Positions 37,101-45,800 of a stretch of 64,000 nt of DNA are shown here, one piece after another. Position numbers and translations under genes: made by a program. The notes under the pieces are model-generated. The model was not told the DNA's origin and ran no database searches. It worked only from the letters and a program-made list of their open reading frames with translations. Each line of letters opens with the position of its first letter. The first letter of the stretch is position 1. The stretch comes from Clavibacter californiensis (GTDB lineage: Bacteria; Actinomycetota; Actinomycetes; Actinomycetales; Microbacteriaceae): positions 2,728,001 through 2,792,000 of the forward strand of contig NZ_CP040792.1 of assembly GCF_021952865.1 (NCBI RefSeq), read 5' to 3'.

Positions 37101-37629
37101 GACGGGTGCGCCGCCGCAGGGACCGCAGGAGCGGACGACGCAGGAGCATGCCGCGCCCGTCCCGCGCGTCGGCATCCGGCACCCGCGCGTCCGGATCGCC
37201 GCGCCAGACCATGCCGCTCGGCACCTCGCCCGTGCCGAGCGCCACCGGGAGCGGGCCGTCGCCGTCCGGATCCGCCCGCCAGAGGAGCGCGGGGTTGGCG
37301 CTCCCGTCGAGGATCTCGCGCGCGGACGGCGCCCGGGAATGCAGGGCGACGCGGGCGGCGGCGACGCGCGCCCGTACCTCGGCGTGCAGGCGCGCGACCG
37401 CGGCGCGGGACTCGCGTTCGACCCGGCGGGCGGAGCGCCGGCCGGAGATGCGCTGATCCGCGACGCCCGCGATCGCGACCACGGGCCCGAGCGCCGCGAA
37501 CAGCAGCGCGTACGGCGAGCGCGTGACGGCCCAGACGCCGACGCTGACGACGAGGGGCGCCGCGACGCCGAGCACGGGGAACGGGGGCGGCGGCGCGGGA
37601 GCGGGCGACGGGGGCGGGGAGATGTCCAC
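34141..37629 (-). CDS. FtsK/SpoIIIE ATPase, EssC/EccC-like
   Basis: 1162 residues. Two hydrophobic helices lie near the N-terminus (about 18-58), then a degenerate region, a first FtsK/SpoIIIE domain with intact P-loop GTTGSGKS (about 500) and Walker B LVIVVDELA (about 600), and a second domain with GGPGSGRS (about 791) and a weaker Walker B (LVVLADDLDV). A third partial domain seems to follow. This tandem, membrane-anchored arrangement resembles type VII secretion ATPases (EssC/EccC) rather than FtsK, which has four helices and a gamma domain. No N-terminal FHA domains. It is the last gene of the six-gene cluster; the GTG start has no clear ribosome site. Confidence 0.85.
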   Translation of the reverse strand: MDISPPPSPAPAPPPPFPVLGVAAPLVVSVGVWAVTRSPYALLFAALGPVVAIAGVADQRISGRRSARRVERESRAAVARLHAEVRARVAAARVALHSRAPSAREILDGSANPALLWRADPDGDGPLPVALGTGEVPSGMVWRGDPDARVPDADARDGRGMLLRRPLLRSLRRRTRRVSAGARSASGASLHDPARWADLVRWVPDAPVLVSATGGLGLRGAPALVAPVLRGVVVQLVHALPPDDLRIASRPAGPEWDWLERLPHAADGLREERAGADRPAAERIAPREPGAWAIRLALGGREVVLAAAPRVESLPAACRTVLDVRSPGTARILAADPAPAAPAALGPGASADPAAHVLPPDDDGIPVPRLTRTGLVRPDLVSLTEVERLADELADLARRRGLAAARAPLPPRVPFADLLAADLLAAEPPFAEPPAVDEPAAGDPAPSAPGLAAGDGSGTERDRLTRPRRPRTLAAVIGVGHDGPVSVDLVADGPHAVVAGTTGSGKSELLVTWMAALAAAHPPEEVTVLLVDFKGGAAFDPLLVLPHAVGLVTDLDGQGARRALESLRAEIRHRERVLRDAGARDVDDPAAAGVLPRLVIVVDELAALLADQDGLHEVVADIAARGRSLGMHLVLCTQRPAGVVRDAVLANCDLRLSLRVNNEADSRALLGTVDAARLADAPSGRCLVGAHGAPARPFQVAVTTAGDLARVAAARATPVPVRRPWLDPLPASIPFADLDAVPPLPRRGSAALASGASPMPFALVDLPAEQRRATAVWCPATDGHLLVVGGPGSGRSTCLRTIAASAAVAGAEVIHVPADAEGCWDAVAGVVARIRDPHGPRDPLVVLADDLDVAVSRLGPEHQAALLEGLTAIVREGPHAGVALAVACRRAGGSLQGVTAASGPPVILPLPTRQEHVLAGGESRLFDARPKPGAGEWRGERIQVAIPPEVESASVQHAEGSGAREPADPAPRVFLSGDAVHALVTPSSAAAVARLRQRGVDAVEAARVPPGWCADQPFPGPAADGIGISTRAAVGHGVHDAGGRAARPRVVVGDPDAWLMRGPLLADLRRAGDVVLEGCTPRDARTLLRVRAVPPPLAPIPGRAWLVTPDGDVRRCSWPPATAGPPDGPVYGEAPAAPTVPAAPTALPADPPRRAQPAGISR

Positions 37630-37719
37630 CGGGCGAGGACACCACGGTCGTCGTGCCCCGGCGGCGCGGTGCCCGCACCTCGTGGACGCCGCGCGCGACG
37701 GGATCCTGGGGAGGAGGCG

Positions 37720-40251
37720 TCAGGGGCGCGGGCGGCGCCGCCGGGCACGCGCTCCCGCGAACCGCGCGCGGCCGTCGCCGTCGCCGCCCGCGCCCCGCCC
37801 GCGCCGCAGCGACGCCAGCGACACCATCGCGCGGAGCCGCTGCCGCCGGGTCCGCCCCGCGTCCATGCGCGCCGCGAGCTCGTCGACGCGGCGCCAGGAG
37901 GCGTCGGCGAGCGGATCCGGCACATCGCCCGGCGCGAACGCCGACTCGTCGGCCACGTCGGCGAGCCCGCGCGCGCCGCCCACGCCCACGAGCCGCGCCA
38001 CCTCGCGCCGCGTGGCCTGCACGGGCGGCACGAGGCCGCGGTCGAGCGCGCCGTCGTGGAACTCGTCCCACGCGCCGCCGACCCGGTCGCGGGCCACCGC
38101 GGCCCGGCGCCTCCGCCGTCGGCGCGCGACCTTCGCGCCCACGACGGCGAGGGACGGCGACGCCGCGAGCCCCAGCCCGAGCAGCGACCAGCCGGCCACG
38201 CTCACGGCGGCGAGCACGGCCTGGAGCGCGGGATCCGTCTCCGGCCGGTCGTCGCGGCTCGCGTCCGGCGGCGTGCGGTCCTCGGGCTCGGCCTGCTCCT
38301 CGACGGGCGGCGGCAGCACGGTCTGCGGGCGGGCGACCTCGGTGGGCTCGTCGGGCAACGCGTCGGGCACGTCGCGGACCGGCGGGTTCGGATCGACGGC
38401 CACCCAGCCGGAGGACGCGGTGTCGACCTCGATCCAGGCGGTGACGTCGGATCCCTGGATCCGCACGGGCCCGCCGAGCGCGTCCCGCACGGCGGCCTCG
38501 CCGGGCGCGAAGCCCATCACGACGCGGACGGGGAAGCCGAGGTCGTCGGCCATGAGTGCGGCCGCGACCGCGTACTGCTCCGCGTCGCCCAGCATGGGGC
38601 GCGTCGTGAGGAGGTCGGCGATCCGCTCGGCCGAGTGGCCCGACCGGCTGAAGGGCGCGTCGCCGACGCCGTGGCTGACGTAGCCGTCGGCGCGGAGTGC
38701 CGAGATCGCGGCGACGAGCTGCGCGCCGGGCGACGCCGAGGTGCCGACGCCCGCGTCCGCGCCGCCCGCGGTCGCGCCGTCGGGGGCGGCGGTGGACGCC
38801 TCCACGCGCGCGGCGATCTCGTCGGGCACTCCCGTGGGGCGCGGGGCCACGGCGTCGCCCGGGCGCTCGTCGGCGAGCGCCTCCAGCGGCGGCGTCGACG
38901 CGACCACGGCCTCGATCTCGTACGCGTCGCCGGCGGTCAGCCCGCCGATCACGGCGCCGGTGGCGGTCGCGTCGTCGTAGTAGAAGGAGTCGGCGAGGCG
39001 TCCGCCGTCGTCGCCCGCGAAGGCGATGCGCTCGAGGCGGCCCGCGCCCGGCAGCCACACGCCGCGGTAGGCGTCGACGACGACGTCGAGGGTGACGTCG
39101 TCGCCCGCGACGCCCGTCTGGTCGAGCCGGTACGGCACGCGCGCGAAGGTGCCGGAGGCCTGCCCCGTGCGCGACGCGTCGACGCTGCCGCGCGCGCCGC
39201 CCGTGCCGTAGACGACGCCGTCGTAGGTGTCGAGGGCGGCGAGTCGCACCCGGCCGCCGACGGGCAGGCCCGCGACCGTGAGCAGCGTCTCGTCGGCCGT
39301 CGGCGTCTTCCAGTAGGTGCGGAAGGACGAGAGCGGGCTGACCTGCTCGCGCGGATCGAACGGCTGCTCGATCGTGGAGCGGAGGCCGGTCCGGGACGCG
39401 TCGGGCGGGGCCGCGCCCGTGGCGGCGACGCCCGCGGCCAGGGCGGCCGCGAGCACGACGACCGCGGAGACCCCGGCGCGGGCGCCCGAGCGGCGTCGGT
39501 CCGACGCGGACTCCACGGGGATCCCCGCCTGCCGGCCGAGGCGCCGGACCGCGCGGTGGCGTCGGCGCCAGCGGCAGCGCGCGATCCACAGCAGGGCCGC
39601 CGCGAGCCAGGCCAGCGCGACCGGGACGAGGAGGCCAGCGGCATCGGGCGCGTCCGGGCCCTGGCTGCGGTCGGGGCCGAGGGCGGCGGCGACGACGAGG
39701 ATCACGAGGGAGGGGATCACCGCGAGCTCGGGCCGCCGGGAGCGCAGGGCCACGGAGACGCCGATCACGGACCCCAGCAGCACGAGCGCGAACGCGGGCA
39801 CGAGGAGCGCCTGGTAGTCGCCGACCGGGAGCGCGATGGTCAGGAGCCGCACGATGCCGAGGGACGCGCCCTCGACGAGCTCGCCGAGGCCAGCGAGCGT
39901 GGGCAGCCAGCCGTCGACCGCGCCGGAGGGCACCGCGAGCGGCACGCCGAGCGCGAGGAACGCCACGAGGATCGCGGACGCCACCACCGCGCTCCCCCAG
40001 CGGAACCGGGCGCCCGCGACCGCGAGGAGCGTCCCGACGACCAGCGTGATCCCCGCCATCCGCACGAACGACGCGTCGCGGTAGACGGGCCAGAGGGCGG
40101 CCGCGGCGAGGCCGGTGAGCAGTGCGATCGCGACGGCCGGGACGAGCGTGCGGCCGGGGTCGCGGGATCCGGCGGGGACGCGGGGGCGGGCGGCGCGACC
40201 GGGAGCCGCGCGGCGGGCGACGCGGGCGCCGGCGGGACCCCGCGCGCTCAC
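37720..40251 (-). CDS. Polytopic transglutaminase-fold protein with replaced catalytic residues
   Basis: 843 residues. About seven N-terminal membrane helices (30-240), an extracytoplasmic region with the transglutaminase-like core (about 470-630), a Pro/Glu-rich linker, another helix near 680, and a basic Arg-rich cytoplasmic tail. This is the TgpA-like layout commonly seen next to MoxR and DUF58 genes. In the core, however, the usual Cys of the GxCEQ motif is Ala557 (GDAEQYAVAAALM) and the usual catalytic His before AW is Thr604 (SDVTAWIEV); only the Asp in DPNPP remains. The protein is therefore probably non-catalytic. GTG overlaps the DUF58 stop (GTGA). Confidence 0.88.
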   Translation of the reverse strand: MSARGPAGARVARRAAPGRAARPRVPAGSRDPGRTLVPAVAIALLTGLAAAALWPVYRDASFVRMAGITLVVGTLLAVAGARFRWGSAVVASAILVAFLALGVPLAVPSGAVDGWLPTLAGLGELVEGASLGIVRLLTIALPVGDYQALLVPAFALVLLGSVIGVSVALRSRRPELAVIPSLVILVVAAALGPDRSQGPDAPDAAGLLVPVALAWLAAALLWIARCRWRRRHRAVRRLGRQAGIPVESASDRRRSGARAGVSAVVVLAAALAAGVAATGAAPPDASRTGLRSTIEQPFDPREQVSPLSSFRTYWKTPTADETLLTVAGLPVGGRVRLAALDTYDGVVYGTGGARGSVDASRTGQASGTFARVPYRLDQTGVAGDDVTLDVVVDAYRGVWLPGAGRLERIAFAGDDGGRLADSFYYDDATATGAVIGGLTAGDAYEIEAVVASTPPLEALADERPGDAVAPRPTGVPDEIAARVEASTAAPDGATAGGADAGVGTSASPGAQLVAAISALRADGYVSHGVGDAPFSRSGHSAERIADLLTTRPMLGDAEQYAVAAALMADDLGFPVRVVMGFAPGEAAVRDALGGPVRIQGSDVTAWIEVDTASSGWVAVDPNPPVRDVPDALPDEPTEVARPQTVLPPPVEEQAEPEDRTPPDASRDDRPETDPALQAVLAAVSVAGWSLLGLGLAASPSLAVVGAKVARRRRRRRAAVARDRVGGAWDEFHDGALDRGLVPPVQATRREVARLVGVGGARGLADVADESAFAPGDVPDPLADASWRRVDELAARMDAGRTRRQRLRAMVSLASLRRGRGAGGDGDGRARFAGARARRRRPRP

Positions 40252-41708
40252 GTCGCGCTCCGCTGCAGGGCGCCGCGCAGGTCCTCGAGGTAGCCGATCG
40301 TGAGGACCGACAGGTCGCCGAGGCGGCGGAGCCCGGGCTCGACCTCGGGGTCGCAGACGACCGCGACCACCTGCACGCCGGGCGGGAAGCCGACGGCGGC
40401 CGCGCGGATCGCGGCGGGTGCCGCTCCCGTGCCGCAGACGAGGAAGACGACGGACACGCCCGCGACCTCGTCGGCGGCCGCGCGGGCGAGCTCGACGAGC
40501 GACGCCGCGCGGTCGGAGGCGCCGATCTCGGCGAGGTCGTCGAGGAGGCGGTCGCGCGTGACGGTGGCGAGCCGGCGGAGGCGGGCGGAGCGGGATCCGG
40601 GCGGACCCTGGCGCGCGACGGTGCGGGCGAGCCCGGGCAGCGTGGGCGCGGTCGGGGGGCGGCGCGCGCGTCGCGCCGCCCTGTCGGCGCTCGCGACGAC
40701 CTGCAGGGTCCGCGCGTCGACGATGGCGCGCGCGCCCAGGGATCCGACGACGCTCACGGCCAGCTCGAACTCGGCGTCGGCGCTGGATCCGGCGAGCGCG
40801 CCCGCGGCATGCCCCGCCGCGACCGTGGTGCCGCCCGCCGGGATCGCCGTCGCGTCCTCCACCGGGCTGGCAGCGCCGTCCCCGTAGTCGCCCGCGTGCA
40901 GCGACAGCGCCACCATGATGTGGCTCCGCCGGGTCTCCTCGAAGCGCCGCACCATGTGCACGCCGGTCTTCGCGGTCGAGCGCCAGTGGATGTGCCGCAC
41001 CGGGTCGCCCGGCACGTACTCGCGGAGCGACTGGAACGACACGTCGCTGTCGGTGAGGTCGCGCGTGGCGCGGCCCTCGAGGTCGCGGACGAAGCCCGTG
41101 CTCGTGCTGGGCATCGCGAGCGTGCGCGGGTGCACGAGCAGGCGGGTCGCGGCGGCCTCGGCGGACTCGCGGCGCACCAGGCCGATCGGGTCGCCGCGGA
41201 CGATGCGCGCGGGGCCGAGCGCGATCACGCCGCGGCGCGAGGTCGGCACGACGAACACGTCCTCGTGGGAGTGGCCGTGCGCGAGGGAGGGGACGTGGAC
41301 CTCGGCGAGACCGGATCCGACCGGCACCTCCACCGTGAGGCCGACCGCGCGGCGGCGCAGCGGGTTCCGCACGGCGACGGTCGCGGGCGCGCGCTCCCCC
41401 GCGACCACGCGGTCGCGCGGCAGGCGCAGCGACACCTCGACCCCGGAGGATCCGACGAGGTGCAGCAGCGCGATGACCCAGAGGGCGGCGGCGGTCCAGG
41501 CGACCGCGACCAGCTCGCGCCAGCCGAGCGCGTACCCGACGGCGCCCGTGACGACCGCGGCCAGCGCGACGACGCGGCCGAGCGGCGTGACGACCGCGAC
41601 GAGGCGCGCGAGGGCGTGGCGCCGCGGGGCGGCGGCGGGATCGAGCGGGGACGCGACGGCGGCGGGATCCGGTGCGGCGGCCGCGCCGCGCATCCCGACC
41701 GCGCTCAT
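40248..41708 (-). CDS. DUF58 domain protein
   Basis: 486 residues. Two membrane helices near residues 38-80, then a beta-rich region (GERAPATVAVRNPLRRR, SRRGVIALGPARI) and the DUF58 signature YVPGDPVRHIHWRSTAKTG (about 235), followed by a vWA-like C-terminal domain interrupted by Ala/Gly-rich inserts. DUF58 proteins almost always accompany MoxR ATPases and are thought to present targets to them or to bind metals. ATG at 41708 overlaps the MoxR TGA (ATGA), and its own stop overlaps the transglutaminase-fold gene, so three genes are translated in tandem. Confidence 0.9.
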   Translation of the reverse strand: MSAVGMRGAAAAPDPAAVASPLDPAAAPRRHALARLVAVVTPLGRVVALAAVVTGAVGYALGWRELVAVAWTAAALWVIALLHLVGSSGVEVSLRLPRDRVVAGERAPATVAVRNPLRRRAVGLTVEVPVGSGLAEVHVPSLAHGHSHEDVFVVPTSRRGVIALGPARIVRGDPIGLVRRESAEAAATRLLVHPRTLAMPSTSTGFVRDLEGRATRDLTDSDVSFQSLREYVPGDPVRHIHWRSTAKTGVHMVRRFEETRRSHIMVALSLHAGDYGDGAASPVEDATAIPAGGTTVAAGHAAGALAGSSADAEFELAVSVVGSLGARAIVDARTLQVVASADRAARRARRPPTAPTLPGLARTVARQGPPGSRSARLRRLATVTRDRLLDDLAEIGASDRAASLVELARAAADEVAGVSVVFLVCGTGAAPAAIRAAAVGFPPGVQVVAVVCDPEVEPGLRRLGDLSVLTIGYLEDLRGALQRSAT

Positions 41709-42826
41709 CCGCCCGACCGCGCGCCGGCGGCGGAGGCGCCCGAAGCGGAGGGCCCCGCGACGTGCGACCCCGTGGCGGCCCGACCGCCCGACGCCCCGGC
41801 GTGCCCGTCGCGCGGCGGCGCGGTCTCGATGAGGATCTGCGACAGCACGCTCGTGGGCGTCACGCCGTCGAACTCGGCCTCGGGATCCAGCAGCAGGCGG
41901 TGCGCGAGCACGGGCTCGGCGAGGGCCTTCACGTCGTCGGGCACGACGTAGTGCCGGCCGTCCGCGGCGGCCCAGGTGCGGGACGCGCGCACGAGCGCGA
42001 GGGCACCGCGCACGCTCGCGCCCAGCCGCACCTCGGGCGCGGTGCGGGTCGCGTCGACCAGGCGCACCACGTAGTCGGCGACCGCGGGATCCACGTGCAC
42101 GGTCCCCGCGCGCTCCTGCAGCGCCCGCACGGCGGCGGCCGACGCGACGGGCGCGAGCGTCACGTCGTGCGCGCTCACGGACGCGCCCTGCAGGATCCGC
42201 AGCATCGACTCGTGGTCGGGGTACCCGATGGAGGTGCGCAGCAGGAACCGGTCGAGCTGCGCCTCGGGCAGCGCGTAGGTGCCGGCCTGCTCGATCGGGT
42301 TCTGGGTCGCGATGACCATGAACGGGTGGCCGACGTCGTACGGGGTTCCGTCGACCGTGACGCGGCCCTCCTCCATCACCTCGAGGAGCGCGGACTGGGT
42401 CTTCGGGCTCGCGCGGTTGATCTCGTCGGCCAGCACGATGCTCGCGAACACCGGCCCGCGGTGGAACTCGAACTCGCCCGTGCGCTGGTCGTAGACGCTG
42501 ACGCCCGTGATGTCGCCGGGCAGCACGTCGGGCGTGAACTGCACGCGGCTGTGCGTGCCGTCGACGGTCTGCGCCATGGCGCGCGCGAGCGAGGTCTTGC
42601 CGGTGCCGGGCACGTCCTCGAGCAGCAGGTGCCCGCCCGTGACCATGGCCGTGAAGGCGAGGCGCACGACGTGCGACTTGCCGAGGAGCACCTGCTCCAC
42701 GTTGCGCACGAGCCGCGCGAACTCGTCCTGGAAGGCGCGGGCCTCGTCGGCGGTCATCGTCATGGGTGCGTGCCTCTCGGGTACGGCCGCGTCGTCCGGC
42801 GTGAGGGCCGCGGGTTCGGCCGTCAT
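41705..42826 (-). CDS. MoxR-family AAA+ ATPase
   Basis: 373 residues. Walker A is EDVPGTGKT, Walker B VLADEINRASPKTQ, sensor 1 ATQNPIEQAGTYALPEAQLDRF, and the C-terminal lid holds the arginine/sensor 2 region. MoxR ATPases are chaperone-like and work with DUF58/vWA partners, here the next gene. The last 30 residues are Gly/Ala/Ser-rich. The ATG at 42826 overlaps the stop of the giant Ig-like gene; a second in-frame ATG 26 codons later (MTMTADEA) is a less likely start. Confidence 0.92.
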   Translation of the reverse strand: MTAEPAALTPDDAAVPERHAPMTMTADEARAFQDEFARLVRNVEQVLLGKSHVVRLAFTAMVTGGHLLLEDVPGTGKTSLARAMAQTVDGTHSRVQFTPDVLPGDITGVSVYDQRTGEFEFHRGPVFASIVLADEINRASPKTQSALLEVMEEGRVTVDGTPYDVGHPFMVIATQNPIEQAGTYALPEAQLDRFLLRTSIGYPDHESMLRILQGASVSAHDVTLAPVASAAAVRALQERAGTVHVDPAVADYVVRLVDATRTAPEVRLGASVRGALALVRASRTWAAADGRHYVVPDDVKALAEPVLAHRLLLDPEAEFDGVTPTSVLSQILIETAPPRDGHAGASGGRAATGSHVAGPSASGASAAGARSGG

Positions 42827-45800
42827 CCGCGGTGGGCGTACGTGTACAGGGTGCCCGAGTTCGCGGTGACGCGCACCTCGAGGATCCGCTCGCCGCCGGC
42901 CGGGACCGCGCAGGATCCGGCCGCGCCCGACGACGCGTCGGTCCACGCGCCCTGGCCGCCGCAGCGCCACTCGCTGCGCGCGTACCCGCCGGCGTCCGAG
43001 ACGCGCGCGCCGCGTCCGGCGGCCGGCGGCATCGAGGTCCACGAGAACGTCGTGACTCCCGCATCGTCGGTGGCGGACCGCACGTCGCCCGCGCGCGCGT
43101 CCACGGCGGTGCCGGCGGGGACGGGATCCGACCAGCCGCTCGACCGCGGTCGCCCGTCGCCCGAGTCCTCGACGACGCGCACCTGGATCGAGGCGCCGAC
43201 GCCCGTGCGCGGCAGCGTGAGCGCCTGGCCGACGCCGATCGGCACGCCGTCGCCCTGCCCGTCGACCCGGTACAGCAGCTGGGCGGACGCGGACGCGCTG
43301 CCGGGCCGGTAGCGGGCGTCGGCGAGGACCGCGCGGAAGACGCCGTCGGCGGACCGGTCCGGGCTCGGCAGGTCGACGCGGACGACGGGCGTGGACGGCG
43401 CCGTGCGCGGGGTGAGCTGCCCGGCCTCGACGACCGTGCAGCCCTGGCTGTTGGCGGCGAGCACGGCGAACGCGACGGGCTGGTCGGTGGCGAGGCCCGT
43501 GAAGACGTGGCTGGTCGCGCCGCCCACCTCGACCGCGGGACCGTGCTGGGCCGACCACGGCGACACGCCCTCGGTGGGCACCGTGCAGCCGGGCGCGGAT
43601 CCCGGGGCGTACGCGGCGACGAGGTAGCGGATCCCGTCGACTCCCTGGCCCTGGAACGCCGGCCACGAGACGGTCACGCGCGTCTCGTCGGTCGCGTCGG
43701 CGACCGCGGTGGGCGCGCCGGTGGCGGTCGGGGCGCCGCGCGGCGTGCCCGTCGCGGTGGCGGTGAGCCACGCGGTCCCGTCCTGCACCTGCGCGCTGTT
43801 GCGCGCGGCCACCGAGACGGCGACGGGCACCTCGGCGACGAGCGACGGATCCCGCACCTCGACGCTCGTGGCGTCGGCCGGGACCTGCCGGGTGAGGCCG
43901 CCCACCCCCACGACGTACTGCGTGACGGGGCTCGACGACGACGGCACGGCCGACGGCTGCCACGAGAGGCGCAGCCCGTCGACGAGCGGCTCGACGGCGA
44001 GGCCCGCGGGCGCGGGCGGGAGCACGTCCGACCAGAGGCCCGCGATCGAGACGGGGTCGGAGGTGCCCACGCCGTTCACGGCGGAGACCTCCACCTGCAC
44101 CGAGTTGGCGGGCCCGTTGCCGGGGGTCGGCACGGTGCAGGTCGTCGACGGGCAGGTGACGGTCGCGGTCGCCGTGCCGCCGCGGAGCACGCGCAGCTGG
44201 TAGCCCGTGATGGCGGATCCGTTGAATGCGCCCGGCTCGAACGCGACGGTGAGCGAGCGGTCCGCGAAGCCGGAGGCCCGCAGGGCCGTGACGGGTCCCG
44301 GGCGGTCCTGCACGTGGATCACGACGGTGCCGAACGCTGCCCGGCCGGCGTCGCCCGTGGCGTCGCGCACCTCGTACTGCACGCGCACGTCGCCGGGCTC
44401 GGCGTCGGCTGATGCGCTCACGGAGAGCGTCGCGCGGTCAGCCGACGGCGTCACGGTCACGCCCGCGGGGAGGCTCGCGCCGTCGGCGCCGCGGATGGAC
44501 GCGACCGTGAGCGGCGTGCCCGGGAAGGGGTTGCCTGCCTGGTCGTTGGCGAGCACGTCGACGGTGGTGGAGGATCCGCGGGTCACGGTGCCCTCGTCCG
44601 TCGCGGGCTGCGCGAGCGGGCGCGTCGACGGCACGACGCGGAGGTCGATGCGGCCCGCGCGCCCGGTCTGCGTGGCGTCGCGGACGCTCACCGGGAACGA
44701 CGCGGCCTGCCCCGTCGCGACGCCCTCGTCGGCGGAGATGCGGAGCGTGCCGCCGTCGACGGACGCGCGGAACCCGGCGGCGACGGATCCCTCCAGCGCG
44801 AAGGCGAGCTGCCCGCGGTCGTCCTGGTACGGATAGGTGGTGAGGCGGCCGAGGTCGACGTCCTTGGACTGCCCGGGCTCGAGGTCGATGACCGCGCCCG
44901 TGAACACGGGCGGCTGGTTCTCGGTGGGCGTCACGGTGATCGGCAGCACGAGCGCGGCCGTGCGCCCGCCCGCGCCCGACCCGTCGGTCACGGTGAAGGA
45001 GATCGCCGCCGGCCCGAAGTACCCGGGCTCGCTCTGGTACGCGATGGTGTCCTCGTCCACGAGCTCGACGGGCCCGGCGGCGTGCGTCGCCGACAGCGAG
45101 TTCGGATCCGCGATGCGCACGGCCCGGCCGCCCGCCGCGACCACCTGCTCGTCGAGGTCGACCACGAGCCGCTCGCCGCTCGGCACGGTCGGCCGCGGCT
45201 CGCCCACGCGCAGCTGCGGCAGGGTGTCCTCGAAGCCGGGCACCCAGACGAAGGCCGTCGTGGAGATGGTCGGGTCGTCGGGCTGCGTCACCGTGAACGG
45301 GACGATGCGGCGCTCGTCGCCGACCTCGACGCGGATCCGGCCGTCGTCCGTCACCCGCGCGACGTCCTCGTAGCCGGCGCCGACGGCGAGCACGAGCGAC
45401 GACGCGTCGCCCTCCGCGGAGAACACGTTGCGCATGACGTCGACGTCGACGGACGAGCGGTCGAGCACGTCGGAGAGCTGGAGCACCGTGTCGCGCGCGA
45501 CCGGGCGGGTGGGCGGCGCGGCGGGATCCACGATCACGGTGAGGAACGCCTCGTCGCTGCCGCCGCGCGCGTTGCGCACGCCGTACACGAAGCCGTAGCG
45601 GCCGGCGGCCTCGGGCGCGACGACGCGCACGGTGTCGCCGTCGAGCCCCGCGACGACGCCCTCCGCCTGCGGCTGCACCGAGACGAGCGAGAGCGCGCCG
45701 CCGTCCGGATCCGTGTCGTTGGCCAGCACCTGCACGCGGAGCACGCGGCCCGGCCGCACGGTCACGGTGTCGGCGGTGGCGACGGGGTTCCTCGCGCCCT

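Noticed and set aside
33620-39589. 1989-codon open frame on the minus strand across the asparaginase, ATPase and transglutaminase-fold genes
   Set aside because: An out-of-frame shadow in 73% GC DNA, where stop codons are rare. Its translation is Arg/Pro/Gly-rich with no domain, while the FtsK/SpoIIIE and transglutaminase-fold genes in another frame have clear motifs.
34513-40293. 1926-codon open frame on the plus strand antisense to the same genes
   Set aside because: Antisense shadow of well-supported genes; low-complexity Arg/Gly/Asp composition, no start signal and no recognisable domain.
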